Below are positions 18,402 through 26,248 of a stretch of DNA of 64,000 nucleotides, piece by piece; position 1 is the first letter of the stretch; the number at the start of each line of letters is the position of its first letter. A program made the position numbers and the translations under genes. The stretch is taken from the NCBI GenBank assembly GCA_017379935.1, contig JAFNVC010000016.1, forward strand, positions 42,803-106,802, in the 5' to 3' direction. Under the pieces are notes generated by a model, which saw nothing but the letters and a program-made list of their open reading frames with translations, made no database searches and was not told the DNA's origin. The stretch is from Clostridia bacterium. Its GTDB lineage: Bacteria; Bacillota; Clostridia; Oscillospirales; Acutalibacteraceae.

Positions 18402-20018
18402 TTATTTTTCGTCTTCGTTAATAAACTTGCCTTTGTGCGGGACATCTATGACATGGTGCGCTTGCTCAAAGGCAATGGTACCAAGTTTTTGAACAGGTGC
18501 AAACGGCGGGAAGAAGACATCAACATCCTTTTTAAGATGCTCTGCAAGCGCCGTTATCGGCGGCTTGCTCGAAGGATGGAAGGTTACTTCATCCTCGTCG
18601 TCAAAAGTGAATTTGATAATTCGCTGGCATACAGCCTGAAGCGGTCGCATATGTACCGTCAGCTCGTTCTGAGAGGTCCACGCCGCCGTCGAATTTGCCG
18701 TAAAGGGCATTCCCGCAAGCGTAATCGGACTCTTGCGTGCCTTACCGTCCATACCGCAGAGAATCGTATTGTGCTCATCGCCCTCGTCCCAGGTCATCGT
18801 GCAGGTGTCCTCCTGAAATTCGAAAACAACGTTCGTGATACCGCCTGCTCTGTCGCCCGACATATAGACAATCGGAATCGGGAGCATGCTTACGGGGAAG
18901 CCCGCCGTCGAAAGAACGAGATTCTTCTGGAATTTCATCACCTTGCCGTCGAGCCAATCCTCGAGCGTGCTTCTCTGCATTTCGGGAAGGTCCTCGTCAA
19001 GCGGTGCGAGCGCAGGCTTTTCTTCGGGAGTCTGCTCACCGTCGATTTCTATAAGACATTTCGGGAAATGCCGCCAGATACAGTCGCGCGTTTTCTGCTC
19101 GTCAATCTCACTTGCCGTAAGGATGAAGCACGCATCATAATCCTTTGCAACGATACCGAACTGTGAGAACATACCGTCAGCACGGTAGCCGTTAGTGCCT
19201 GCGCATCGCCAGAAGCAGTATCCGTAGCCCGACTGTGAATCGGGAGTTTTGTTGACGGATTCGTTGAGTGCCTGCACCTTCTGCGATTTATGCACCCAAT
19301 CGGCAGGGATTACCTGCTTACCGTTGAACATACCCTTCTGCTGATACATCAGCGTAAATTTCGCAACGTCCTCCGTCTTGAGGAAAAGTCCCCATCCGCC
19401 TGCCTCGATGCCGTCGATATCGTGCTCCCAGAACGGAACATCAATTCCGAGCGGCTCGAAAAGACGCGGTGTAAGATATTCAATAACGCTCATTCCCGTA
19501 ACGCGAGTGAGCATTGCGCAGAGCATATACTGATTTTCGCTGATATATTCCCAATGTCCGTCACCGGGAGTGAATGACCACGGTGCATCGAAGAAATCCT
19601 TTATCCAACGGTTTTTACCCTTATCCGTAAAAACGCTGACACCCTTTCCCGACTGCATTGAAAGCAGATGATGCACGGAGAGCATCTCGAGATTTGCATC
19701 CGGATCCTCCTTGCGGAATTCGGGGAAGATATCAATAAGTCTCGTATCAGTTGTTATAAGACCCTCGCTGACGGCAAAGCCGACCGCCGCGGAGGTAAAG
19801 GACTTGCTGACGGAATACATCGCGTGCGGAATATCGGGAGCATAAGGCTCTGCCCAGCTTTCGAACGCTACCTTACCGTGGCGCAGAATCATTATGCTGT
19901 GAACTTCAATATTGCTGTCCTTAAAATCCTTGATAAGCTCGGCTACCTCACGCGAGGAAACACCGACCTGTTCAGGATAGTCAGCCCTTTCGAGGCTGAT
20001 TTTTTTGTTTTCGTTCAA
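18402..20018 (-). CDS. Beta-lactamase-family serine hydrolase
   Basis: The 538-aa protein has an N-terminal class C beta-lactamase/esterase-type domain (~20-330). The SxxK motif is YSVSKSF near residue 68, the second motif is ISENQYM near residue 160, and a third-motif-like region (RADGMFSQFG) is near residue 275. The C-terminal ~200 residues are beta-rich and unassigned. No signal peptide is visible. The start is most likely TTG 20018, because GAGGTGAT lies 6-8 bases upstream; a GTG three codons earlier has no such site. Substrates of this family range from esters to peptidoglycan peptides. It lies 29 bases after the GDPD-like gene and 21 before the YhhN-like gene. Confidence 0.82.
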   Translation of the reverse strand: MNENKKISLERADYPEQVGVSSREVAELIKDFKDSNIEVHSIMILRHGKVAFESWAEPYAPDIPHAMYSVSKSFTSAAVGFAVSEGLITTDTRLIDIFPEFRKEDPDANLEMLSVHHLLSMQSGKGVSVFTDKGKNRWIKDFFDAPWSFTPGDGHWEYISENQYMLCAMLTRVTGMSVIEYLTPRLFEPLGIDVPFWEHDIDGIEAGGWGLFLKTEDVAKFTLMYQQKGMFNGKQVIPADWVHKSQKVQALNESVNKTPDSQSGYGYCFWRCAGTNGYRADGMFSQFGIVAKDYDACFILTASEIDEQKTRDCIWRHFPKCLIEIDGEQTPEEKPALAPLDEDLPEMQRSTLEDWLDGKVMKFQKNLVLSTAGFPVSMLPIPIVYMSGDRAGGITNVVFEFQEDTCTMTWDEGDEHNTILCGMDGKARKSPITLAGMPFTANSTAAWTSQNELTVHMRPLQAVCQRIIKFTFDDEDEVTFHPSSKPPITALAEHLKKDVDVFFPPFAPVQKLGTIAFEQAHHVIDVPHKGKFINEDEK

Positions 20019-20047
20019 ACCTATCACCTCAAAATTTATTTTAAAAA

Positions 20048-21271
20048 TTACTGTGCTTTTTTCATCTTATCTCTTCTTTTGAAAAGAAGAATCTGCGACA
20101 CGATAAATGCCGCGCCGACAAGCACAACCGCCGCAAGTCTGCCTGCCGTAAAATCAAATTTAAGCGTTACCGCCTTTTTTTCGCCAAGGGTCAGATTATC
20201 GTATGCAGACTGCAGAGCGTGGCGGGCATTCTGCATTTCGGAAAGCGAGCCTGAATTTACGATAAGCTCATTTGCATCCGCCAAGGCTGATACAAATGCG
20301 TTTTCGGTATCCGTTGTGTACGCCTGCAGGTCGGTTGACTTATATAAATCAACAAAATATCCGAGCTGTTTTTTCTCGTTTTCAATTTCGGACAGATATT
20401 CGCCCAGCTGTTCGGGATAGTCGGTTTCGATTACCGTGTAGCCGAGCGTTATAAGGTCATCCCAGCCACGCTCCGAATCGGGACGCTTACCGCTTCTGCC
20501 GCCGACCATCGATGCCATAGCTCTCATACCTTTTTCCTCAATAAAGGACATCAGATAGTCGTCATAAAGCACGCCGTTGCCGTTTTTACTGCCAAGCTCG
20601 ATTGTCTTTGTTTCACAGGGAAAGCTCTTTTTAACGGCAGATGTCGCAAGAAAAATTATATTGCCCTGATAGTTGCCGAAATAGTTGTCAGCAATACTCG
20701 TAGTGGTGAAGTCAATATCGCTCATTGAATCACCCTTAAAGCGGAAAATAACCTTATCCTCCGCGCCGAGCGACTCCAGATAATCGTGAACGGCATAAAA
20801 ATCGTCACAGCTTGTGTTGATGATAAGCACCGTATCCCCTGCCGACTGAACTGCACTTTCAAGGCTTGCGACCTTACATTCGGTAACAGGCTTATCCTCG
20901 CCGCCGTTTTCCGCGCGCAGATAAAGTGCTGTTAATTCGTCGAGAGTCATATCTGCAACATTTTCGGAAACCGTTTTTCCGTTTTCATCCGCAACCATTC
21001 TGTCGGTCGTTTCATCAGCCATAAGCACGGCCTTACCGTCCTTTGTCAGGCGGACATCAACGCTGACCGCACCGTAGCTGACTGCCGTCCTGACTGCCTC
21101 AGCAGAATTTTCAGGATAAGAATGCCAGTCACCCCTGTGCGAGATGCAGATAATTTCATCCCCCAACGCAAAGCTGTCAATATCTGTCGCCGCAACACTT
21201 GTTGCAAAAATGTTGAATATCATCAGTAAAATCATAAGTACTGATGCCGATTTTAGTATTTTATGAGTCAT
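20048..21271 (-). CDS. Glycerophosphodiester phosphodiesterase-family protein, probably catalytically degenerate
   Basis: This 407-aa protein has a signal peptide or anchor (residues ~5-28), a GDPD-like TIM barrel (~40-285), a helical linker (~290-370) and a C-terminal membrane helix (~378-398) with a basic tail. The first catalytic motif is intact (CISHRGDWHSYPENS). The metal-ligand motif usually reading E-x-D is SVDVRLTKDG, and the expected HD is AD in VLMADETTD, so one Glu and the second His are missing. It likely faces outward and may bind rather than cleave glycerophosphodiesters. ATG 21271 has GGAGCAC upstream. It heads the operon with the serine hydrolase and YhhN-like genes. Confidence 0.85.
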   Translation of the reverse strand: MTHKILKSASVLMILLMIFNIFATSVAATDIDSFALGDEIICISHRGDWHSYPENSAEAVRTAVSYGAVSVDVRLTKDGKAVLMADETTDRMVADENGKTVSENVADMTLDELTALYLRAENGGEDKPVTECKVASLESAVQSAGDTVLIINTSCDDFYAVHDYLESLGAEDKVIFRFKGDSMSDIDFTTTSIADNYFGNYQGNIIFLATSAVKKSFPCETKTIELGSKNGNGVLYDDYLMSFIEEKGMRAMASMVGGRSGKRPDSERGWDDLITLGYTVIETDYPEQLGEYLSEIENEKKQLGYFVDLYKSTDLQAYTTDTENAFVSALADANELIVNSGSLSEMQNARHALQSAYDNLTLGEKKAVTLKFDFTAGRLAAVVLVGAAFIVSQILLFKRRDKMKKAQ

Positions 21272-21350
21272 TTTGTGCTCCTATACCATATTTTTCTATT
21301 ATTATAGCACAAAATTACTAAAAAATAAAGAGAAAAATTTTATAAAATTT

Positions 21351-21368
21351 AGCAAACAAATGTTTGCT
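21351..21368 (+). promoter_or_regulatory. LexA operator-like palindrome
   Basis: AGCAAACAAATGTTTGCT has 8-bp perfect arms around a 2-bp centre and overlaps the -35 of the lexA promoter. It fits an AAAC-N4-GTTT variant of the Gram-positive SOS box (GAAC-N4-GTTC), consistent with LexA autoregulation. Confidence 0.7.
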
Positions 21369-21392
21369 TTTTCAAAAAAGATGTGTTATAAT
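21364..21392 (+). promoter_or_regulatory. Sigma-A promoter for lexA
   Basis: TTGCTT (21364-21369) and TATAAT (21387-21392) are spaced by 17 bp. Confidence 0.75.
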
Positions 21393-21425
21393 GAGTGCAA
21401 GAATAAAATCGAAAGGGGTTTTTCG

Positions 21426-22016
21426 ATGCAGATCAACGATACCCAGCGAAAGATATATGAATTCCTTGTTGAAAGAAGTACGGACGGTGTTCCGCCCTCT
21501 GTCCGTGAAATCGGCGCGGCAGTCGGCTTGCGCTCAACCTCCTCCGTGCAGTCGAATCTCGATGCGCTCGAGGCGGCAGGCTACATTCAGCGCGACCCGC
21601 TTCTCAAGCGTTCAATCCGCATTGTCGGTCAGGAGGCGGAAAACGTTACTCAGGTTCCGATTCTCGGTACTGTTGCCGCAGGTGCACCCATACTTGCAGT
21701 TGAGCATATCGAGGGCTATTTCCCCTACACGGGCACAGTTTCGAGAGATAAGCCTCTTTTCGCGCTCCATGTCAAGGGTGAAAGTATGATTCAGGCGGGC
21801 ATCCTCGACGGCGACCTCGTTATTGCGGAGAAAACACCCTTCGCACGCAACGGTGAAATGGTTATCGCCCTTGTTGATGACGAGGCTACCTGTAAAACCT
21901 TCTATAAGGAAAACGGACATTTCCGTCTTCAGCCCGAAAACGACACCTACGAGCCGATTATCGTTGACGACTGCTCAATCCTCGGCAAGGTAGTCGCAGT
22001 GATGAGATATTATTAA
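21426..22016 (+). CDS. lexA: SOS repressor LexA
   Basis: The 196-aa protein has an N-terminal winged helix (MQINDTQRKIYEFL, SVREIGAAVGLRSTSSVQSNL) and a C-terminal S24 peptidase domain. The autocleavage site is Ala-Gly in GTVAAGAPI near residue 87. The catalytic Ser lies in VKGESMIQAG and the catalytic Lys in ATCKTFYKE. RecA-stimulated cleavage releases the SOS regulon. The open frame extends 51 codons upstream, but AAAGGGG and the promoter position fix the start at 21426. A palindromic operator overlaps the promoter. Confidence 0.96.
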   Translation: MQINDTQRKIYEFLVERSTDGVPPSVREIGAAVGLRSTSSVQSNLDALEAAGYIQRDPLLKRSIRIVGQEAENVTQVPILGTVAAGAPILAVEHIEGYFPYTGTVSRDKPLFALHVKGESMIQAGILDGDLVIAEKTPFARNGEMVIALVDDEATCKTFYKENGHFRLQPENDTYEPIIVDDCSILGKVVAVMRYY

Positions 22017-22028
22017 GTTAGTAGCAGA

Positions 22029-22062
22029 AAGAGCAAATCTCCGCACGGAGATTTGCTCTTTT
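22029..22062 (+). terminator. Terminator after lexA
   Basis: A 14-bp perfect stem (AAGAGCAAATCTCC / GGAGATTTGCTCTT) with loop GCAC is followed by TTCAT. It probably works for both convergent genes. Confidence 0.85.
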
Positions 22063-22081
22063 CATATCTGCGATACAAAAA

Positions 22082-23023
22082 CTATTCTGACTCACTCTCT
22101 AGTGTTATCGAAAATACATTTAATATCTGCAACGGATAAGACTCGGCTACTATACCGTCAAATTCAATTTTTAAATAATCACCAACAGTATAATTCGGGC
22201 AGCCCTCAATATCAGTTTTAACAATCACCCTGTCAGACAACATAAAGTGCTGATTGCCGTTATCCGTCACCTCAACAAGACAATTATTCTCATATTTTTC
22301 AATAACCTTTCCCTTGAAGCAAGCCTTTTCTCCGTCATACTTCCCGTTCGCATTCTGCCACTGATTTCCTGCCCCGTCACTCTCTTCAAACAAAAAAAAG
22401 AAATATCCGTGGTCAGCATCAGCCTTGAAGTTTTTCAGCGCATCCTCTTTGACAAGCATCGTCAACACTGCGCGTTCCCAGTTATCATCTGTTATTTCGA
22501 GTGCGGAGCTGTAGCCCCAATCATAAAACATATCCGCTATTTTCTGAAGCTCCTTGCCCTGAACCATTTTGCCGTCCTCATACACACGGACGATAACCCT
22601 GTAAATCACCTTATCTTCATACTCTTCCAATGCGGCATTCAGCGGAATAGAATAGTGGTGTGTTCCGTCCTTGGGCAAAGCATAGCACGCGGATGCCGAT
22701 GCTTTTTCGTATGACGAAATCAGCTTTAATTTTTCCCCGTTCTCCAGTGTCACCGTTCCCGACGGCTGATAAATGCCGTTTTCGTTTACTGTCGGTTCCT
22801 CTCCCGGGCCGTAGTTATCCTTAATTCCGGGATAGATTGCATCCTCCGCCTGTTGCACATCAGACAAAAAAATTTCGCTCTGCCACACACCGACACCGAC
22901 AAGCACCGCCAGACACACACATGAAAGTGACGCCGCTATGCTTCTCCTTGTACGCTTCTGCTTTTGCACAAATTCATCTCTGCGGCGAAAAACATCATCC
23001 GCCATTTCATTATAATTCTTCAT
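22082..23023 (-). CDS. Anti-sigma factor-like membrane protein (second system)
   Basis: The 313-aa protein starts MKNYNEMADDVFRRRDEFV, has a basic cytoplasmic tail of ~30 residues, one membrane helix (IAASLSCVCLAVLVGVGVW, ~29-47) and a ~260-residue extracytoplasmic domain. Its tail and helix resemble the protein at 7033, but the outer domain is unrelated. ATG 23023 lies inside the upstream sigma gene with a 14-nt overlap, and the site AAGGAGGAT sits in the sigma coding sequence. The last ~90 residues (~225-313) look like a beta-barrel OB-type segment. A role as membrane anti-sigma or signal receptor is inferred from context. Confidence 0.62.
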   Translation of the reverse strand: MKNYNEMADDVFRRRDEFVQKQKRTRRSIAASLSCVCLAVLVGVGVWQSEIFLSDVQQAEDAIYPGIKDNYGPGEEPTVNENGIYQPSGTVTLENGEKLKLISSYEKASASACYALPKDGTHHYSIPLNAALEEYEDKVIYRVIVRVYEDGKMVQGKELQKIADMFYDWGYSSALEITDDNWERAVLTMLVKEDALKNFKADADHGYFFFLFEESDGAGNQWQNANGKYDGEKACFKGKVIEKYENNCLVEVTDNGNQHFMLSDRVIVKTDIEGCPNYTVGDYLKIEFDGIVAESYPLQILNVFSITLESESE

Positions 23024-23567
23024 AAATAAAATCCTCCTTCTCGAGTTCTTCCCTGAGAGCCTTTCTCGCTCTCGAAACAAGAGCTTCAATGCTGTGAACC
23101 TTTTTATTCATCACAGCGGCAGTTTCCTTGTTGCTGAAATCCTCAAAATAGGTCAGCCACAGAACCTGCCTGTATTCGGGCTTCAATCTGCACATCGCGC
23201 GGTGCACCGTTATTCTGCGCTCCTCGCGGAGAAAATCCTCTTCAAAAGATTTTTCATCATCCGTCATTGTACATATTTCATCAATCGGAAGTTCCTTTCG
23301 TCTTGAACACTTTTTCAGATAATCAAGCGCAACATTCCTGCCTATTGCATAGAGCCACGTTTTAAATCCCGATTTGCCCGAAAATCTCGGTTTTCGGGTC
23401 ACAATTTTAACAAAAGTGTCCTCGGCAAGCTCTTCAGCAATATGTAAATCACAGACAAAACCGTGCAGATAAAAAATCAGTCCGTCCTTATAATCGCGTA
23501 TAATCTCAACAAATCCGCTCTCGTCACCGTCAAGAAAACGGCGGTAGCTACTTGCACCGTTATCCAT
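23010..23567 (-). CDS. ECF-type RNA polymerase sigma factor (copy 2)
   Basis: This 185-aa sigma factor has region 2 (AEELAEDTFVKIVTRKP, FKTWLYAIGRNVALDY) and region 4 (LKPEYRQVLWLTYFEDFSNKE). It is clearly paralogous to the gene at 7691-8248, with the same length and colinear motifs. ATG 23567 is chosen because GGAG is 7 bases upstream; the ATG two codons earlier touches the site. The first 12 codons are nucleotide-identical to those of copy 1. The downstream anti-sigma-like gene overlaps by 14 nt. Confidence 0.92.
   Translation of the reverse strand: MDNGASSYRRFLDGDESGFVEIIRDYKDGLIFYLHGFVCDLHIAEELAEDTFVKIVTRKPRFSGKSGFKTWLYAIGRNVALDYLKKCSRRKELPIDEICTMTDDEKSFEEDFLREERRITVHRAMCRLKPEYRQVLWLTYFEDFSNKETAAVMNKKVHSIEALVSRARKALREELEKEDFIYEEL
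23531..23567 (-). repeat. 37-nt identical 5' coding segment of sigma genes, copy 2
   Basis: This is the partner of 8212-8248, with perfect identity from the ATG through codon 12. Confidence 0.9.
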
Positions 23568-23647
23568 CGGCATTCTCCTTTCCGAAAGAATTATCCTTTC
23601 ACTTATTAGACTGAGTTTAAAAAGAAAACCTCACACAAAAAAACAAA

Positions 23648-23681
23648 AAGAAGCTGAAAAAACTTGAATTTTCAGCTTCTT
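23648..23681 (-). terminator. Terminator after small membrane protein gene
   Basis: A 13-bp stem (AAGAAGCTGAAAA / TTTTCAGCTTCTT) with an 8-base loop is followed on the minus strand by a T-rich run. Confidence 0.8.
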
Positions 23682-23693
23682 ACAATTATTCAA

Positions 23694-24035
23694 TTATACC
23701 GAAAGAATTCTCGCTACCCAGAGGGAGAAGAAAATATAAAAAACTGCGACGAAAATGTAGATATAATAAAGAATGGATTTGAGTATGTACTGCTTTTTGG
23801 TTTCTTTGTTATCAGCGAGAGCAAAGCGCTCCGTGCTGACTTTCTGCGCCGCGACAATAATTGTAAAAAGAAGCGCAACGGTAAAAGCCACCGTACCCCA
23901 GAACGGCAATTCAACACCGCCCGTTCTCAGAAAGTAGCCGATAATTGCAATCACGGCCGACACGCCCAGCCAGATATACTTCGAGGCAGGCTTCGGCATT
24001 TTTTCTGTTGTCTGTGTTTTTTGGTTGTCGCTCAT
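23694..24035 (-). CDS. Small integral membrane protein, function unknown
   Basis: This 113-aa protein starts MSDNQKTQTTEKMPKP and has three hydrophobic segments (~22-37, ~44-65 and ~85-108) separated by a charged loop (STERFALADNKETKKQ). No enzymatic motif is visible. The start has GGGGAAG 6-8 bases upstream; an in-frame ATG 20 codons earlier lacks a site. It is monocistronic with its own terminator and is divergent from the aldo/keto reductase gene. I do not recognise the family. Confidence 0.6.
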   Translation of the reverse strand: MSDNQKTQTTEKMPKPASKYIWLGVSAVIAIIGYFLRTGGVELPFWGTVAFTVALLFTIIVAAQKVSTERFALADNKETKKQYILKSILYYIYIFVAVFYIFFSLWVARILSV

Positions 24036-24103
24036 CGCAATCTTCCCCTGATAACATAGTAAACTTATAATATCACACCGTAGACTCATTTTCAAGAATA
24101 ATA

Positions 24104-24132
24104 TTGAAAATGTTTTTTCTGTATGGTAAAAT
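24104..24132 (+). promoter_or_regulatory. Sigma-A promoter for the aldo/keto reductase operon
   Basis: TTGAAA (24104-24109) and TAAAAT (24127-24132) are separated by 17 bp; AAGGAGG follows at 24148-24154. Confidence 0.65.
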
Positions 24133-24161
24133 TAGTTGATAATGTTTAAGGAGGCTATCCT

Positions 24162-25283
24162 ATGCAGTACAGAAAATTTGACAATCTGGGAGTTGAGGCT
24201 TCCGTTCTCGGCTTCGGTTGTATGCGCTTCCCCACAGTTGACGGAAAAATTGACGAAAAAGAATCCGAGCGTCTGCTCGACCGCGCTATGGAAGCAGGCG
24301 TTACATATTATGACACAGCCTACCCCTACCACGACGGTGAAAGCGAGCCCTTCGTAGGCAAGGCTCTCAGAAAATATGACAGAGCTTCATATATGCTCGC
24401 GACAAAGCTTCCGATCTGGAAATTAAATTCAATCGAGGACGTTGAAAAAATCTTCAACGATCAGCTCGAAAGACTCGGCGTTGATTACGTCGACTTCTAT
24501 CTTCTCCACGCAGTTGATATGGAAAAGTGGAAGACTATCCTCGAGCTCGGCATCCTTGACTACTGCGACAATCTTAAAAAGGAAGGCAAAATCCGTTATT
24601 TCGGCTTCTCCTTCCACGATGAATATGAGGCATTCGAGGAGATTATTTCATACAGAAAATGGGATTTCGTTCAGCTTCAGCTCAACTACATCGACATCCG
24701 CGAGCAGGCAGGTCTTCGCGGTGTTGAGCTTTGCAACAAGCTCGATATCCCCATTATCGTAATGGAGCCCGTCAAGGGCGGTACTCTCGCAAAGCTTCCC
24801 GACGAGGTCGAGGCAAAATTCAAGGCGGCTGACCCCGAAGCATCAACCGCCTCCTGGGCTATGCGCTGGTGCGGAAGCCTTCCCGGAGTCAAGGTCATCC
24901 TCAGCGGTATGAGCACAATGGAGCAGGTCGAGGATAACCTTAAGACCTTTGCTGATTTCAAGGAGCTCGACGAAGCTGAGAAGGCTCTCGTCAAGGAGGT
25001 TGAGGATACCCTCAACAGCAGAATGAGAAACGGCTGTACGGACTGCCGCTACTGTCTGCCCTGCCCCGCAGGCGTAAATATCCCCGCAAACTTTGACCGT
25101 TGGAACAGATATGCTGTTTACGGCAACGTCGAAAATGCAAAGGAGCGCTGGGCAAGCTTCAAGGACGAGGAAAAGGCACACAACTGCATCGAATGCGGCG
25201 TTTGTGAAACAAAATGTCCTCAGAAAATCAACATCCATGCAGACCTCAAGCGCTTGCAGGAAGAAATGGATTCATTGAAATGA
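24162..25283 (+). CDS. Aldo/keto reductase with C-terminal 4Fe-4S domain
   Basis: The 373-aa protein has an aldo/keto reductase TIM barrel (~1-275; GFGCMRFPTVDG, YDTAYPYHDGESE, ATKLPIW and YFGFSFHD), then a ferredoxin-like tail with cysteine clusters CTDCRYCLPCPAG (~288-300) and CIECGVCETKCPQ (~344-356). Such fused proteins are common in anaerobes and presumably move electrons between an iron-sulfur donor and a carbonyl substrate; the substrate is unknown. It heads a four-gene unit; its TGA overlaps the next ATG (ATGA). Confidence 0.9.
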   Translation: MQYRKFDNLGVEASVLGFGCMRFPTVDGKIDEKESERLLDRAMEAGVTYYDTAYPYHDGESEPFVGKALRKYDRASYMLATKLPIWKLNSIEDVEKIFNDQLERLGVDYVDFYLLHAVDMEKWKTILELGILDYCDNLKKEGKIRYFGFSFHDEYEAFEEIISYRKWDFVQLQLNYIDIREQAGLRGVELCNKLDIPIIVMEPVKGGTLAKLPDEVEAKFKAADPEASTASWAMRWCGSLPGVKVILSGMSTMEQVEDNLKTFADFKELDEAEKALVKEVEDTLNSRMRNGCTDCRYCLPCPAGVNIPANFDRWNRYAVYGNVENAKERWASFKDEEKAHNCIECGVCETKCPQKINIHADLKRLQEEMDSLK

Positions 25284-25816
25284 AGCGAGATTCAAAAACA
25301 ATAAAAATTGCTCTCGGTGCAATGCTGACAGCATTAAGCATCGTTCTCCCGCAGGTTTTTCACCTGACAGGTATTCCGCAGGTCGGCGCCGTTTTTCTTC
25401 CGATGCACATACCCGTGCTTCTCGCAGGCTTTCTGCTCGGTCCCGTATATGCACCGATTATCGGAGCCGTTGCACCGATAGTCAGCCATCTGCTGACGAA
25501 TATGCCTGCCGCGGCGAGATTGCCGTTTATGATTATCGAGCTCATCGCCTACGGACTGGCAAGCGGACTTTTCTATCACCTTTTCAGACTCAAGGAAAGA
25601 AAATTCGGTGCGGTCATCACTCTTGCACTTTCAATGCTCGTCGGCAGACTCATTTACGGACTTGCACTCGTTATTGCGGCTGAATTTTTCGGCATTGAGG
25701 GCGGATTTATGGCAGCCGTAACGGCAACGGTAACGGGAGTTTACGGTATCGTACTCCAGTTCATCACTATCCCCCCGATAGTTTTCGCGTGCAAAAAGGG
25801 CGGTTTTATCAAATGA
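25280..25816 (+). CDS. ECF transporter S component (substrate unknown)
   Basis: The 178-aa hydrophobic protein has about six helices and the usual S-component pattern: a basic N terminus (MKRDSKTIKIALGAMLTALS), a loop with GAVFLPMHIPVLLAGFLLGP and TNMPAAARLPFMIIEL. S components bind a vitamin or metal and associate with a shared EcfA/A'/T module, which is not encoded here. It overlaps the upstream reductase and the downstream DUF1893 gene by 4 nt each, indicating translational coupling. The start is set by the ATGA overlap at 25280. Confidence 0.85.
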   Translation: MKRDSKTIKIALGAMLTALSIVLPQVFHLTGIPQVGAVFLPMHIPVLLAGFLLGPVYAPIIGAVAPIVSHLLTNMPAAARLPFMIIELIAYGLASGLFYHLFRLKERKFGAVITLALSMLVGRLIYGLALVIAAEFFGIEGGFMAAVTATVTGVYGIVLQFITIPPIVFACKKGGFIK

Positions 25817-26238
25817 CAGACATCGAAAAGGCAAAAGCTTTATTAAGAGAAAAAAACGCGACTCTCGTTGCGGTAAGCAAGGGTGAAATTTATGTTTCAC
25901 ACGAGCGCGGAGTTGCACCGATTCTCAACAAGATTGACGAAAATCCGCAGCTTCTCCGAGGTGCCTCGGTAGCCGACAAGGTTATCGGCAAGGCGGCGGC
26001 AATGCTCCTTGTAAAATACGGTGTCGCAGAAATTCACGCTGTTCTTGTAAGTGAAAAGGCTCTTGATTATTTAAAGGGCAAGCCGACAAAAACAACCTAT
26101 GATACGGCGGTTGAACACATTATAAACCGCGACAAAACCGATATGTGTCCGATGGAAAAATGCGTGCTTGAGACGGACGACGAGGACAAAGCGGAAGCAC
26201 TTATCCGCGCAACAAGAGAAAAACTTATGAAGAAATGA
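25813..26238 (+). CDS. DUF1893 family protein
   Basis: The 141-aa protein has the DUF1893 pattern: MTDIEKAKALLREKNATLVA, SHERGVAPIL, GASVADKVIGKAAAMLL and the late CPMEKCV segment (~113-119). The family resembles deaminase-fold proteins, but no activity is established to my knowledge. The two closely spaced cysteines could bind metal. Its ATG overlaps the ECF S-component stop (ATGA), so the pair is translationally coupled. Confidence 0.82.
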   Translation: MTDIEKAKALLREKNATLVAVSKGEIYVSHERGVAPILNKIDENPQLLRGASVADKVIGKAAAMLLVKYGVAEIHAVLVSEKALDYLKGKPTKTTYDTAVEHIINRDKTDMCPMEKCVLETDDEDKAEALIRATREKLMKK

Positions 26239-26248
26239 GGAAAATATT

